Origin: Nocardioides palaemonis
GTDB lineage: Bacteria; Actinomycetota; Actinomycetes; Propionibacteriales; Nocardioidaceae
Direction: 5' to 3'
Length of the DNA: 64,000 bases
Assembly (NCBI RefSeq): GCF_018275325.1
Contig: NZ_JAGVQR010000001.1
Location: 930,001 to 994,000, forward strand
Numbering within the stretch: the first letter of the stretch is position 1; each line of letters opens with the position of its first letter. The translations under genes were made by a program, and so were the position numbers. Below, piece after piece: positions 35,101 to 43,154 of the stretch. Under the pieces are notes generated by a model. That model worked only from the letters and a program-made list of their open reading frames with translations. It was not told where the DNA came from and searched no databases.

Positions 35101-35189
35101 CTCTGTGCGCGCGTCCCGCGCGACGATCGGACTACGAGCCTCAATATCAGGGGCTGCCCAACGACTCACTTGTACGGGAGACTCCAATC

Positions 35190-35534
35190 GTGACCGAGTC
35201 TCTAGCCCCGATCTTGAGCGTGACCGATGCCAGTGCCGCCGTCGCGTGGTACCAGCAGCTCGGCTTTGTGAAGGAGTGGGAGCATCGATTCGAACCTGGG
35301 CTTCCGCTATACGTCGGCATCGCACGAGGTGATCTGAAGATGCATCTCTCGGAGCACGCCGGCGACGCGCACCCGGGCACGCTCGTCTACCTCTACATCG
35401 AAGACCTCGATGCTGTAGCCGACGCGCTTGGTGTCACCGAGATCGATGACATGCCCTGGGGTCGTGACTTCGAGGTTGCCGACCCCTACGGCAACCGCCT
35501 GAGAGTTGGTACCGCTGGTGCCGCCACTGGCTGA
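35190..35534 (+). CDS. Glyoxalase/bleomycin-resistance-like protein, single domain
   Basis: GTG 35190 follows CGGGAG. The 114-residue protein is a single vicinal-oxygen-chelate domain: LAPILSVTDASAAVAWYQQL, GFVKEWEHRFEPGLPLYVGI, LKMHLSEHAGDAHPGTLVYL and FEVADPYGNRLRVG. It is a relative of the duplicated protein at 13059 (shared EWEHRF-PGLPLY block) but lacks the N-terminal extension. Confidence 0.85.
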   Translation: MTESLAPILSVTDASAAVAWYQQLGFVKEWEHRFEPGLPLYVGIARGDLKMHLSEHAGDAHPGTLVYLYIEDLDAVADALGVTEIDDMPWGRDFEVADPYGNRLRVGTAGAATG

Positions 35535-35572
35535 TTGGCCCGTGGCCTCGCCTGAACGGGCACCGAAAGGGG

Positions 35573-35976
35573 ATCCCGCACCGGGTCGTGAGCCGCCCAG
35601 TTCAGGGGAGGAGATCCCAGTACTGCTTACGGGCCGGCATGGCGTGGATGACCATCTCGTCGCCGCTCTCAAAGATCAGGACGACGGTCTCGAGTAGGCG
35701 GGCCTGGGTGTCGAAGCCGAGCCGTAGTTCGCGGTGCGGCCAGTCCTCATCATCAATCGGCTCGAGCCAGAGCGGCCAGTCGGCTGCCTGAACTGCGTCC
35801 TCTGGGAGCACCCCGTGTCTGAGCGCGCTGTCGTGGACCTTCACGCCGCAGAGCTGGCCAGCGCCCTGCGGATTGCTTCGGATCTCGAGATGTGCTCTCG
35901 CTCGGCGATCGCGTCGACCGCAGCGAGCTCCTCCGCTGTGAGGCGTACTGCAACGACCTGCATCGGCTCGGCACCA
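35573..35976. repeat. 404-bp segmental duplication, copy A (toxin gene plus antitoxin 3' half)
   Basis: The segment matches 42751-43154 with a single visible difference (GGGCCGG versus GGTCCGG). The left edge is in a REP-like unit (ATCCCGCACCGGGTCGTGAG); the right edge is inside the antitoxin gene. Confidence 0.92.
35602..35844 (-). CDS. Small toxin-like protein of a type II TA pair, copy A
   Basis: GTG 35844 overlaps the antitoxin stop (GTGA). The 80-residue protein reads KVHDSALRHGVLPEDAVQAA, LRLGFDTQARLLETVVLIF and ends GDEMVIHAMPARKQYWDLL. The ALRHGV start, central beta strands and the closing IHAM-R-K-Y motif recall BrnT-like or related RelE-superfamily toxins, but the similarity is weak. 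With the ribbon-helix-helix gene upstream the pair has the normal antitoxin-toxin order. Confidence 0.6.
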   Translation of the reverse strand: MKVHDSALRHGVLPEDAVQAADWPLWLEPIDDEDWPHRELRLGFDTQARLLETVVLIFESGDEMVIHAMPARKQYWDLLP

Positions 35977-36074
35977 CGTCCGGGCCGGCCGCGTCCGCGG
36001 CGCTTCATCTCCTCGACGTCGTAGCCAGCTTCGGCTTCGTCCGCCCATTGCTGGATCTGCTCTTCGCTGACCAT
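35841..36074 (-). CDS. Ribbon-helix-helix (CopG-like) antitoxin, intact copy
   Basis: The 77-residue protein starts at ATG 36074. Residues 1-38 are acidic then basic (VSEEQIQQWADEAEAGYDVE, then RRGRGRPGRG). Residues 39-77 form the DNA-binding fold: MQVVAVRLTAEELAAVDAIA then HISRSEAIRRAL. This layout fits autoregulated antitoxins. The second copy at 43019 has lost the first half. Confidence 0.72.
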   Translation of the reverse strand: MVSEEQIQQWADEAEAGYDVEEMKRRGRGRPGRGAEPMQVVAVRLTAEELAAVDAIAEREHISRSEAIRRALASSAA

Positions 36075-36237
36075 GGCCAAAATCGTATTACGAAAAGCGA
36101 GTCGAGGGAAGGAGCGGAGTGACGGTACTTGCGGGCCGGGGAAGAAGGGAAGTCCCTGGGGGTGTCGGGTTCGGCCCGACGCCCGAGCCGACCACATCCC
36201 GTGGCGTGGCCGGGCCAACCCCTTTGGGAGGTGCGCC

Positions 36238-36850
36238 ATGAGCGCCCTACTTGTCGGGTACGCCCGATGCTCCACCGATCAACAAGACCTGACCGCGCAA
36301 CGAGACGGCCTGCTCGGCCTCGGTGTCGAGGCCGAGCGGATCTATGTCGACCATGGCCTGACCGGCACCAACCGCGAACGCCCCGGACTCCGCGAGGCAC
36401 TGGCCGCCTGCCGCGCGGGAGACACCTTGGTTGTCACCAAGCTCGACCGCCTGGCCCGGTCCCTGCCCGACGCTCGCGCTCGCCGACGAGCTCACCACCC
36501 GGCAGATCAGCCTCTCGCTTGGCGGGTCGGTCTACGATCCGACCGACGCAGTCGGGCGGCTGCTGTTCAACGTCCTGGCCATGGTCGCCGAGTTCGAGTC
36601 CGACCTGATCCGACTACGCACGGTCGAGGGCATGAAGGTCGCCAAGGCCAAGGGTCGACTCAAGGGCAAGCAACCCAAGCTGAGCCGCAAGCAGGAGGCA
36701 CACCTTGTGTCGCTGGTGCACAGCGGCGAGTACAGCACCCTGGAGGTAGCCGAACTGTTCGGCGTCGGACGCTCCACCGTCTGCCGCGCCATTGAGCGTC
36801 AACGCACCGCTGCGAAGGCAGAACTGGCTGACGCCTCCTCACGACGCTAA
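36238..36850 (+). pseudogene. Serine recombinase, second copy with 2-base deletion
   Basis: Nearly the same protein as at 10702: ATG 36238 after GGGAGG, catalytic Ser in GYARCSTDQQDL, then the frame shifts at about 36478 (relative to the intact copy, two bases are missing in the codons for ARAIA). The rest, in the new frame, reads DELTTRQISLSLGGSVYDPT through the helix-turn-helix TLEVAELFGVGRSTVCRAI. As it stands the product would stop soon after the catalytic domain begins. The flanking hairpin and upstream bases are also conserved with the first copy. Confidence 0.85.
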
Positions 36851-36862
36851 TTGCCACTCGCC

Positions 36863-36895
36863 GGCGTCCCGCAACTGACTCCCTCGCGGGACGCC
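36863..36895 (+). terminator. Hairpin downstream of recombinase copy 2
   Basis: The same 10-base arms (GGCGTCCCGC and GCGGGACGCC) as after the intact recombinase, with a different loop. Confidence 0.65.
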
Positions 36896-37123
36896 GACGA
36901 TCCGAACTGGGCGGAGCCGGTCACGCATCACGCCATTTCCGTAAGCGGTTCGCTGATCGGGCGGCGTCCCCGGGGCAGGGGAGTCCGCGCGGGGCCTTCC
37001 CGGTTGCGGGCGCCGCTCCCCGGTCTCAATCTTCCCGTGTCCATCACCCACCTACGTGAATCCTCGTTCCCTGAGGTGGGAGAACCAACCTGGCAGCCCT
37101 CGTGGTCTGGGAGCCCGGACAGC

Positions 37124-37417
37124 TCAATCGGATGACGTGAGGCCCCGGATGTTCGCACCGGGCGGTTGCCTTGCAGTCCGCTCACGCAACCACCTAGTGG
37201 TGCCAGCAGCCATGCCCCGCGACTTGGGCGTCTGGTGCACGGGGACCACGATCAGCGAAGCCTCACCCTCCAGGGACCACTTGATGGCGTGATAGACCGC
37301 TGACAGCGATTCGGTGCTGTCCACGGCGACCAGCCCGGGCGCCACAAGCCGAGCCTCGTGCCACGGCCCCTCCAGGTCAGGCAGGTCCTCCGAGGTCCAA
37401 GCGAGATACACAGTCAT
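37124..37417 (-). CDS. Unknown small protein (97 residues)
   Basis: ATG 37417 lies 16 bases from the left end of the IS3-type element, so any native promoter has been displaced. The sequence MTVYLAWTSEDLPDLEGPW, VDSTESLSAVYHAIKWSLEG and PVHQTPKSRGMAAGTTRWLR looks like a compact soluble domain of alternating strands and helices. I do not recognise the family. It may have lost expression or be driven from the IS. Confidence 0.45.
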   Translation of the reverse strand: MTVYLAWTSEDLPDLEGPWHEARLVAPGLVAVDSTESLSAVYHAIKWSLEGEASLIVVPVHQTPKSRGMAAGTTRWLRERTARQPPGANIRGLTSSD

Positions 37418-37461
37418 GCGGCGGAATCTAGGTGAACCGCCCCGGCAAGTCCGGAGACTTT

Positions 37462-38412
37462 CTAGTTTGAGACTCCAGCTGTTGCTGGGGTCTGGTGGTG
37501 AGCGTAGTGAGCCTGCTCGGCCTCGACCGGCGTGAGGTCGTCGCAGTACTCGAACGGTCGACGGTGGTTGAACCAGTCGGCCCATTCGGCGGTGGCGATC
37601 TCGAGGTCATCGAGTCCCTTCCACGGCCGTCGCGGTTTGACCAGTTCGGTCTTGTAGAGCCCGATCACGGACTCGGCCAGGGCGTTGTCGTAGGACGAGC
37701 CCACTGCCCCGGTCGAGGGCTTGATCCCGGCGGTGTCGAGCCGCTCGGAGTAGGCCACGGACATGTACTGGACTCCGTGGTCGTGGTGCGCGATCAGACC
37801 GGTCAGGTCCTTGCCCTCGCGGCTGCGGGTCCAGATCGCCTGCTCGACCGCGTCGACGACGAGCTGGCTGGTCATCGTCGTGGCCACCGACCAGCCCAGG
37901 ATCCGCCGGGCGTAGGCGTCGATGACGAACGCCGTGTAGCACCAGCCCGACCACGTTGAGACATAGGTGAAGTCGGCAACCCAGAGCCGGTCGGGTGCCA
38001 GCGGCGCGAAGTTCCGGTCGACCAGGTCCAGTGGCTTCGCGCCCTTCGGGTCGCTGATCGTGGTCCGCTTGACCTTCCCGCGCACGGCACCGGCCAGGCC
38101 GAGGTCGCCCATCAACCGTTCCACGGTGCAGCGCGCGATCGGCAGCTCGTCTTCGGGCCGTTCGCGGTTCAGGGTGAGCCACACCTTCCGTGCGCCGTAG
38201 ACGCCGTAGTTCGACGCGTGGACCGCGGCGATCCTGGGCTTCAGCTCCTCGTCGCGCTGCTCGCGGACGGTGGGCTTGCGGACACGGTGCTCGTAGTAGG
38301 TCGCGGGGGCGATCTTGGCGCCCAGCTGGGTGAGCTGGTCGCAGATCAACTCGACACCCCAGCGCAGACCATCGCCGTCGCGCACACCGACGTGCTCGTC
38401 GACGTAGCGCAC
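37462..38412 (-). CDS. IS3 family transposase OrfB (integrase core)
   Basis: The 316-residue protein has the IS3-type N-terminal part (ATYYEHRVRKPTVREQRDEE, YGARKVWLTLNRE) and the DDE core: Asp in RLWVADFTYVSTW, the second Asp in HHDHGVQYMS, and Glu in GSSYDNALAESVIGLYKTEL. A GTG at 38412 is the first start in the frame, five bases from the OrfA stop; in this family the active enzyme is an OrfAB fusion made by ribosomal frameshifting, so OrfB need not start by itself. Confidence 0.92.
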   Translation of the reverse strand: MRYVDEHVGVRDGDGLRWGVELICDQLTQLGAKIAPATYYEHRVRKPTVREQRDEELKPRIAAVHASNYGVYGARKVWLTLNRERPEDELPIARCTVERLMGDLGLAGAVRGKVKRTTISDPKGAKPLDLVDRNFAPLAPDRLWVADFTYVSTWSGWCYTAFVIDAYARRILGWSVATTMTSQLVVDAVEQAIWTRSREGKDLTGLIAHHDHGVQYMSVAYSERLDTAGIKPSTGAVGSSYDNALAESVIGLYKTELVKPRRPWKGLDDLEIATAEWADWFNHRRPFEYCDDLTPVEAEQAHYAHHQTPATAGVSN

Positions 38413-38414
38413 GA

Positions 38415-38741
38415 TCAGCGCTGTGGCCGGTCGAGTTCGGCCGCGAAGAAAACCGAAGCGGACTTGAGGATGGCGTTGGCTCGCTTGAGCTCGGCATTCT
38501 CCCGCTTCAACCGCTTCAGCTCCGCCGATTCCTCTGTCGTCATCCCCGGCCGCCGGCCGGCATCGACCTCAGCCTGGCGGCACCACTTCCGGACGGTCTC
38601 TGGCGTTCCGACACCGAGCAGCTCGGCGACCTTGCTCATCGCCGCCCACTCCGACTCGTGGACGGCCCTGATCTCGGCGACCATCCGGACCGCGCGCTCA
38701 CGCAGCTCGGCCGGGTACCTCGTTGACTTGCTCCCTGACAT
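38415..38741 (-). CDS. IS3 family transposase OrfA (helix-turn-helix)
   Basis: The 108-residue protein starts at ATG 38741 and has a helix-turn-helix (YPAELRERAVRMVAEIRAVH, VAELLGVGTPETVRKWCRQA) followed by a leucine-zipper-like coiled coil (ELKRLKRENAELKRANAILK). It binds the IS ends and is frameshifted into OrfB. It appears intact. Confidence 0.92.
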   Translation of the reverse strand: MSGSKSTRYPAELRERAVRMVAEIRAVHESEWAAMSKVAELLGVGTPETVRKWCRQAEVDAGRRPGMTTEESAELKRLKRENAELKRANAILKSASVFFAAELDRPQR

Positions 38742-38792
38742 GACTCCAACCTTCCCAAGGAATGGAGTCTCCGGACTTGCCGGGGCGGTTCA

Positions 38793-39680
38793 AACTGCGA
38801 GCGCGGGCTCACGAACTACTGCCTCACGACGCAACCTGACCCATCGGCCGCCGGTGCGGCCTACGGCTTCGCCGAAATGGGCCCGTACGGCGGCGGGCAG
38901 GCAGAACTGCTCCGGGTGCCCTTCGGCGACCACAACGCGCTGCGCCTGGGTGAAGACGCGCAGGACAAGGAGAACGACTACGTCATGCTCTCCGACATCT
39001 TCCCCACCGGTTACCACGCCACTGAGATGGCCGGCGTGATCCCGGGCGACAGCGTCGTGATCGCTGGAGCCGGTCCGGTGGGTCTGATGGCTGCGTTGTC
39101 CGCGACGATCAAGGGCGCCGCGAAGGTCATGGTGGTCGATCGCCACCCCGACCGGCTCGCGCTGGCCGAGCAGATCGGAGCGATCGCCATCGACGACTCC
39201 AAGGTCGACCCCGTGCAGGCTGTGCTGGACGAGACCATGGGGCTCGGAGCCGACCGTGGCTGCGAGTGCGTGGGCTACCAGGCCCACGACCCGCAGGGCA
39301 ACGAAGACCCGGCTGCCACCTTGAACATGCTCATCAACTCGGTGCGTTTCACCGGCGGGATCGGCACCGTCGGCGTGTTCGTCCCCGAGGACCCGGGGGC
39401 CAAGGGCGAATTGGCCAAGCAGGGCAAGGCGGCCATCGACTTCGGCACCCACTGGTTCAAGGGACAGACCATGGGCAACGGTCAGTGCCCGGTCAAGAAG
39501 TACAACCGCCGGCTGCGAGACCTCATCGCGGCTGACAAGGCGAAGCCGTCCTGGATCGTCTCCCACGAGATCTCGCTGGACCAGGCCGCCGACGCCTACA
39601 GGAACTTCGACTCCAGGTCCGAGGGCTGGACCAAGGTCGTCATCAAGCCCGGCATGTCAAACGGAACGAAGGCAAACTGA
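38793..39680 (+). pseudogene. fdhA: Zinc-dependent formaldehyde/alcohol dehydrogenase, 5' end removed by the IS3 element
   Basis: The frame is open from the very edge of the IS: CERGLTNYCLTTQPDPSAAG, then GFAEMGPYGGGQAELLRVP, the nucleotide-binding motif GAGPVGLMAA, and VSHEISLDQAADAYRNF near the end. These match glutathione-independent formaldehyde dehydrogenases of about 390-400 residues; roughly the first 100, including catalytic zinc ligands and the first structural-zinc cysteines, are missing. An ATG at 38877 could make a 267-residue fragment without catalytic zinc site. The rest of the gene is undamaged, so the loss is recent. Confidence 0.85.
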
Positions 39681-39681
39681 T

Positions 39682-40251
39682 ATGGCAGCAGATCTTCAGG
39701 GCAAGAGGGTCGCGATCCTCGCCGCCGACGGCGTCGAACGCGTTGAGCTCGAGCAACCCCGCGAAGTACTGGACCGCGCGGGCGCTCAGACCGAGGTCCT
39801 CTCGATCCACGACGGCGAGATCAAGGCCCGTAAGAACGACCTGGATGAAGCGGGCACGTTCACCGTCGACGGGCTGGTCGCCGACGCCTCGGTGGGTGAC
39901 TACGACGCCCTGCTGCTTCCCGGCGGCACGGTGAACCCCGACCAGCTCCGGGTCGACGAGGGCGCCGTTTCCTTCGTCCGCGACTTCGTCGAGAGCGGCA
40001 AGCCAGTGGCTGCGATCTGTCACGGGCCGTGGACGTTGATCGAGGCCGGCGTGGCCACCGGTCGCACCCTGACGTCCTTCCCGAGCATCCGCACGGATCT
40101 GCGCAATGCCGGCGCGAACGTCGTCGACCAGGAGGTCGTGGTCGACACGAATCTCATCACCAGCCGCTCGCCGGAGGACCTGCCGGCGTTCTCCGAGGCG
40201 ATCGTGTCCCAACTCGCGGGCACCACGACAAAGGAAGAGGAGAAGTCATGA
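39682..40251 (+). CDS. DJ-1/PfpI family protein (type 1 glutamine amidotransferase-like)
   Basis: The ATG follows the dehydrogenase stop by one base. The 189-residue protein has KRVAILAADGVERVELEQPR, DALLLPGGTVNPDQLR and the nucleophile elbow AAICHGPWTLIEA with its conserved Cys-His, and ends in an acidic tail. This set matches PfpI-like proteins, which act as deglycases, proteases or chaperones. It overlaps the following monooxygenase-like gene (ATGA), so the dehydrogenase, this gene and the next form one operon, now cut off from its promoter by the IS. Confidence 0.85.
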   Translation: MAADLQGKRVAILAADGVERVELEQPREVLDRAGAQTEVLSIHDGEIKARKNDLDEAGTFTVDGLVADASVGDYDALLLPGGTVNPDQLRVDEGAVSFVRDFVESGKPVAAICHGPWTLIEAGVATGRTLTSFPSIRTDLRNAGANVVDQEVVVDTNLITSRSPEDLPAFSEAIVSQLAGTTTKEEEKS

Positions 40252-40550
40252 GTGTGACCAAGGGATTGCTGGTCAGGTTTGACGCGTTGCCCGGCAAGGA
40301 GGACGACGTGAAGGAGTTCCTTGACAGCGGCCGTGCGCTTGTCGAGGACGAGCAGGCGACCACCGCGTGGTTCGCGATCCGCCTCGGGCCGACCTCGTTC
40401 GGGATCTTCGACGTGTTCCCCGATGACGCCGGACGTGACGCCCACCTGTCCGGCCCTGTTGCGGTAGCTCTCGGCGAGCAGACCGGCACGTTGTTCTCCG
40501 AACCGACGATCGAGAAGCTCGACGTGTTGGGCTCCAAACTCCCCGCCTGA
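40248..40550 (+). CDS. ABM-like dimeric barrel protein
   Basis: ATG 40248 follows GAAGAGGAG. The 100-residue protein (GLLVRFDALPGKEDDVKEFL, TTAWFAIRLGPTSFGIFDVF, PDDAGRDAHLSGPVAVALGE) is close in length and pattern to the protein at 16354. It is translationally coupled to the PfpI-like gene. A role in detoxifying reactive aldehydes or quinones with its neighbours is possible, but unproven. Confidence 0.78.
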   Translation: MSVTKGLLVRFDALPGKEDDVKEFLDSGRALVEDEQATTAWFAIRLGPTSFGIFDVFPDDAGRDAHLSGPVAVALGEQTGTLFSEPTIEKLDVLGSKLPA

Positions 40551-40691
40551 CACCACAGACCGGGAGTACTGGCCCAGACAGGAGGGGTCGCTGCACGCGG
40601 TGACTTCGGGCTGACACAGCCCGCTGACGTCGTGGCAGCGGCCCCTTCTCTTGCGGCCTACCGCACATCACCAACAGATCGAGGAACCGCG

Positions 40692-41822
40692 ATGACAGGA
40701 ACTGACGACGGCGTTGCCACGACGCGTTCACCCGAGGTAGCAGTGATCGGGGGCGGGATCGTCGGTCTGTCGACAGCGTACGCGCTGCGGGAGCAGGGCG
40801 TGCCGGTGCGCTTGTACGAGGCCGGTCTGCCCGGAGCGGGTCAGTCCGCAGGCGAGTCGCGGATCTTCCGGCATGCCCACGACGACCCGCGACTCGTCGC
40901 TTTCGCGCGCGAAAGCCGCGGCGTATGGGATGAGTGGGCCGAACACTTCGACGTCGAGCTGGTCTCATCAGACGGTGTCGTGGCGATCGGAGACAGCGCC
41001 CTGGCGCGGCTGCGGGTGCTCGACCAGGTCGGCGGCGTGAAAGCGTACGAGATCGATGCAGCCGAGCTCGCCCAGCGGATTCCGCTGCTCGCTGGGTACT
41101 CGGGGCCAGCGGTGCTCGACGAGTCGGGCGGCGCGATCCGCACCCGCACCGCGATCACGGCACTCGCGGGTGCCCTCGCAGATGCCGTCACCACCGCAGA
41201 GGTCATCTCCATCGATCCCCGCGCCGATGGGACGGTCGAGGTGCGCAGCGTCACCGACCGGGCTGTCTACTCCAAAGTGGTCGTGTGCGCCGGCCGCGAA
41301 ACCGCCCGCCTGGCCCGCAGCGTCGGCCTGTCGCTGCCGGTTCGCCTTGCCGCACACGTCCGGCTGACCTTCGACGTGAAAGCCGCCGCCCCGGCACGAG
41401 TCGCGTGCCTACAGGACAGCAGCGGCGTCTTCGGCGAATTCGGCGTGTACGCGACGCCGCTACCGGGCAACAGCAGTTACTCGGTCGGACTCAGCGAGAC
41501 CGTCGGCGTCCGCGACGACGGAACGTTCATCGACCCGGCGGCGATTCGATCGCTGGACGAACGCGCGCGCGAATACGTGACACGGGCGCTGCCCGGTCTC
41601 CACCCAGAGCCGCGCGACTTCCTTCATTGCTGGGTGACCGACCTCCCATGGAGCGAGGACGGCGTGGCCGTGTGGGAGGCAGGCTCTGTCCTGTTCGTGG
41701 CCGGTCACAATCTGTTCAAGCAGGCACCTGCGCTGGGTCGCGCTCTCGCCCGAGCCGCGACAGGTGAAGGTCTCGCCGCCGAGCTCGAGCAGGGGGCGCG
41801 CCTGGGTGAGCCACAGCAATAG
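40692..41822 (+). CDS. FAD-dependent amine oxidase (monomeric sarcosine/N-methyltryptophan oxidase type)
   Basis: ATG 40692 follows GAGG. The 376-residue protein has the dinucleotide motif VAVIGGGIVGLSTAYALREQ (about residues 16-35), then GESRIFRHAHDDPRLVAFAR, matching the SoxA/NMTO group, KVVVCAGRETARLARSVG and a C-terminal FAD contact in FVAGHNLFKQAPALGRALA. Members oxidise N-methyl amines, releasing formaldehyde and hydrogen peroxide. The nearby formaldehyde-dehydrogenase-like gene supports such chemistry. The covalent-flavin cysteine cannot be assigned with confidence. Confidence 0.8.
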   Translation: MTGTDDGVATTRSPEVAVIGGGIVGLSTAYALREQGVPVRLYEAGLPGAGQSAGESRIFRHAHDDPRLVAFARESRGVWDEWAEHFDVELVSSDGVVAIGDSALARLRVLDQVGGVKAYEIDAAELAQRIPLLAGYSGPAVLDESGGAIRTRTAITALAGALADAVTTAEVISIDPRADGTVEVRSVTDRAVYSKVVVCAGRETARLARSVGLSLPVRLAAHVRLTFDVKAAAPARVACLQDSSGVFGEFGVYATPLPGNSSYSVGLSETVGVRDDGTFIDPAAIRSLDERAREYVTRALPGLHPEPRDFLHCWVTDLPWSEDGVAVWEAGSVLFVAGHNLFKQAPALGRALARAATGEGLAAELEQGARLGEPQQ

Positions 41823-42196
41823 GCTCCCGATCCATTCGACGTAGCATCCACGGGTCCTTCTGTGCGCGGCAGCCGACTGGCAAGGGCAAGCGTAGGTTGA
41901 GGTATGGATCAACAAGACCTTCCCTGTTCACCCAGTGCACACCCCGCCCGCTCATCGGCATGAGCGTGCACAAGGGAAGCGGCCGCGGGGAGTGCCGGCG
42001 CCTGTACCTCTCGCCGTGCCCGGGATGCGACGAGGGCTCCGGCGACGCCGAAGCCCTCGTACTCGAATCTGTTGAGCTCGAGTTCTACGTGCACAAGTGA
42101 CTACAGGTCGTAGTGGTGATCGACGCACCCATGCTGAACTGCTCAAACGCGAGTTCGGCTGGCGTTGGGGCGTCCGTGAGGCCGCACGTTCCGAGT

Positions 42197-42480
42197 TCAG
42201 CTCGGGACCAGGGCGGTGACCTTGGCCAGGTCGTCGGCGTGCAGGTCGCGCTCGACCTCGAGGTCGTAGTCGGTCTGGATGTTGATCCAGAAGCGGTCGT
42301 CGACGCCGAGGGCCTTGGACAGGCGCAGGGCGGTGTCGGTGGTGATGGCGCGCTTGCCGTGCACGATCTGGCTGATTCGGGTCTGGGGGGAGACCGGTGG
42401 CCTGGGCGAGGCGGTACTGGCTGATGCCCAGCCTCGCGAGCCGCGAGGTCCCGGGCCTGTGCACGCATCCCCGATCCTCC
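42197..42480 (-). pseudogene. higA: HigA-like XRE antitoxin, frameshifted
   Basis: Two frames together give a HigA-like antitoxin: LARLGISQYRLAQATGLP, then TRISQIVHGKRAITTDTALR and LSKALGVDDRFWINIQTDYD, ending DLAKVTALVPS. They join if one base is removed from the six-base G run at 42385-42390. The N-terminal HPGEIL-type segment is degenerate as well, and no HigB toxin gene is next to it. An orphan, decaying antitoxin is the simplest reading. Confidence 0.65.
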
Positions 42481-42693
42481 TGACAGTGGTCGTCGGGGGA
42501 CAGGTGTGCAGACAGCGTTCGGCCAACACCAGGGACCGTCGTCCAAGACGCTGATGTCGCTGGACGAGGACGGTGACGAGGAGCCAGGCGCGGCAGACAC
42601 GCTCCCGGAGCCCGGAGCTGGCTGAAGGTTGCCCAGGCACTCCAACGGCCCCGCTCACGGCCAAACACTCACGCGTTGGGCATCCCGGAAGCC

Positions 42694-42774
42694 GATCCCG
42701 CACCGGGTCGCTCCGCGAGCCCATCCCGCACCGGGTCGCTCCGCGAGCCCATCCCGCACCGGGTCGTGAGCCGC
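42694..42774. repeat. REP-like tandem array, three copies
   Basis: Three units starting CCCGCACCGGGTCG; the first two have the full core (GCTCCGCGAGCCCAT), the third ends GTGAGCC and is the start of the 404-bp duplication. Confidence 0.88.
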
Positions 42775-43154
42775 CCAGTTCAGGGGAGGAGATCCCAGTA
42801 CTGCTTACGGTCCGGCATGGCGTGGATGACCATCTCGTCGCCGCTCTCAAAGATCAGGACGACGGTCTCGAGTAGGCGGGCCTGGGTGTCGAAGCCGAGC
42901 CGTAGTTCGCGGTGCGGCCAGTCCTCATCATCAATCGGCTCGAGCCAGAGCGGCCAGTCGGCTGCCTGAACTGCGTCCTCTGGGAGCACCCCGTGTCTGA
43001 GCGCGCTGTCGTGGACCTTCACGCCGCAGAGCTGGCCAGCGCCCTGCGGATTGCTTCGGATCTCGAGATGTGCTCTCGCTCGGCGATCGCGTCGACCGCA
43101 GCGAGCTCCTCCGCTGTGAGGCGTACTGCAACGACCTGCATCGGCTCGGCACCA
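42751..43154. repeat. 404-bp segmental duplication, copy B
   Basis: Copy of 35573-35976 in the same orientation, 7178 bp away. It begins in the last REP-like unit of the array. Confidence 0.92.
42780..43022 (-). CDS. Small toxin-like protein of a type II TA pair, copy B
   Basis: The 80-residue product differs from copy A at a single residue (Asp instead of Ala in the IHAMPxRK motif). GTG 43022 overlaps the stop of the truncated antitoxin. If the toxin is active, its control depends on the shortened antitoxin or on the intact copy 7 kb away. Confidence 0.6.
   Translation of the reverse strand: MKVHDSALRHGVLPEDAVQAADWPLWLEPIDDEDWPHRELRLGFDTQARLLETVVLIFESGDEMVIHAMPDRKQYWDLLP

Larger units (their letters stand above)
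37433..38792 (-). mobile_element. IS3-family insertion sequence
   Basis: A 1360-bp element with perfect 27-bp inverted repeats: TGAACCGCCCCGGCAAGTCC begins the left end and its complement closes the right end. It contains the usual two overlapping-frame genes. No 3-4 bp target duplication is visible (TAGG on the left, AACT on the right), which suggests recombination or deletion after insertion. Confidence 0.93.

Noticed and set aside
41897-42100. A 67-codon Cys-containing frame on the plus strand
   Set aside because: No ribosome binding site, no recognisable motif and weak codon structure.
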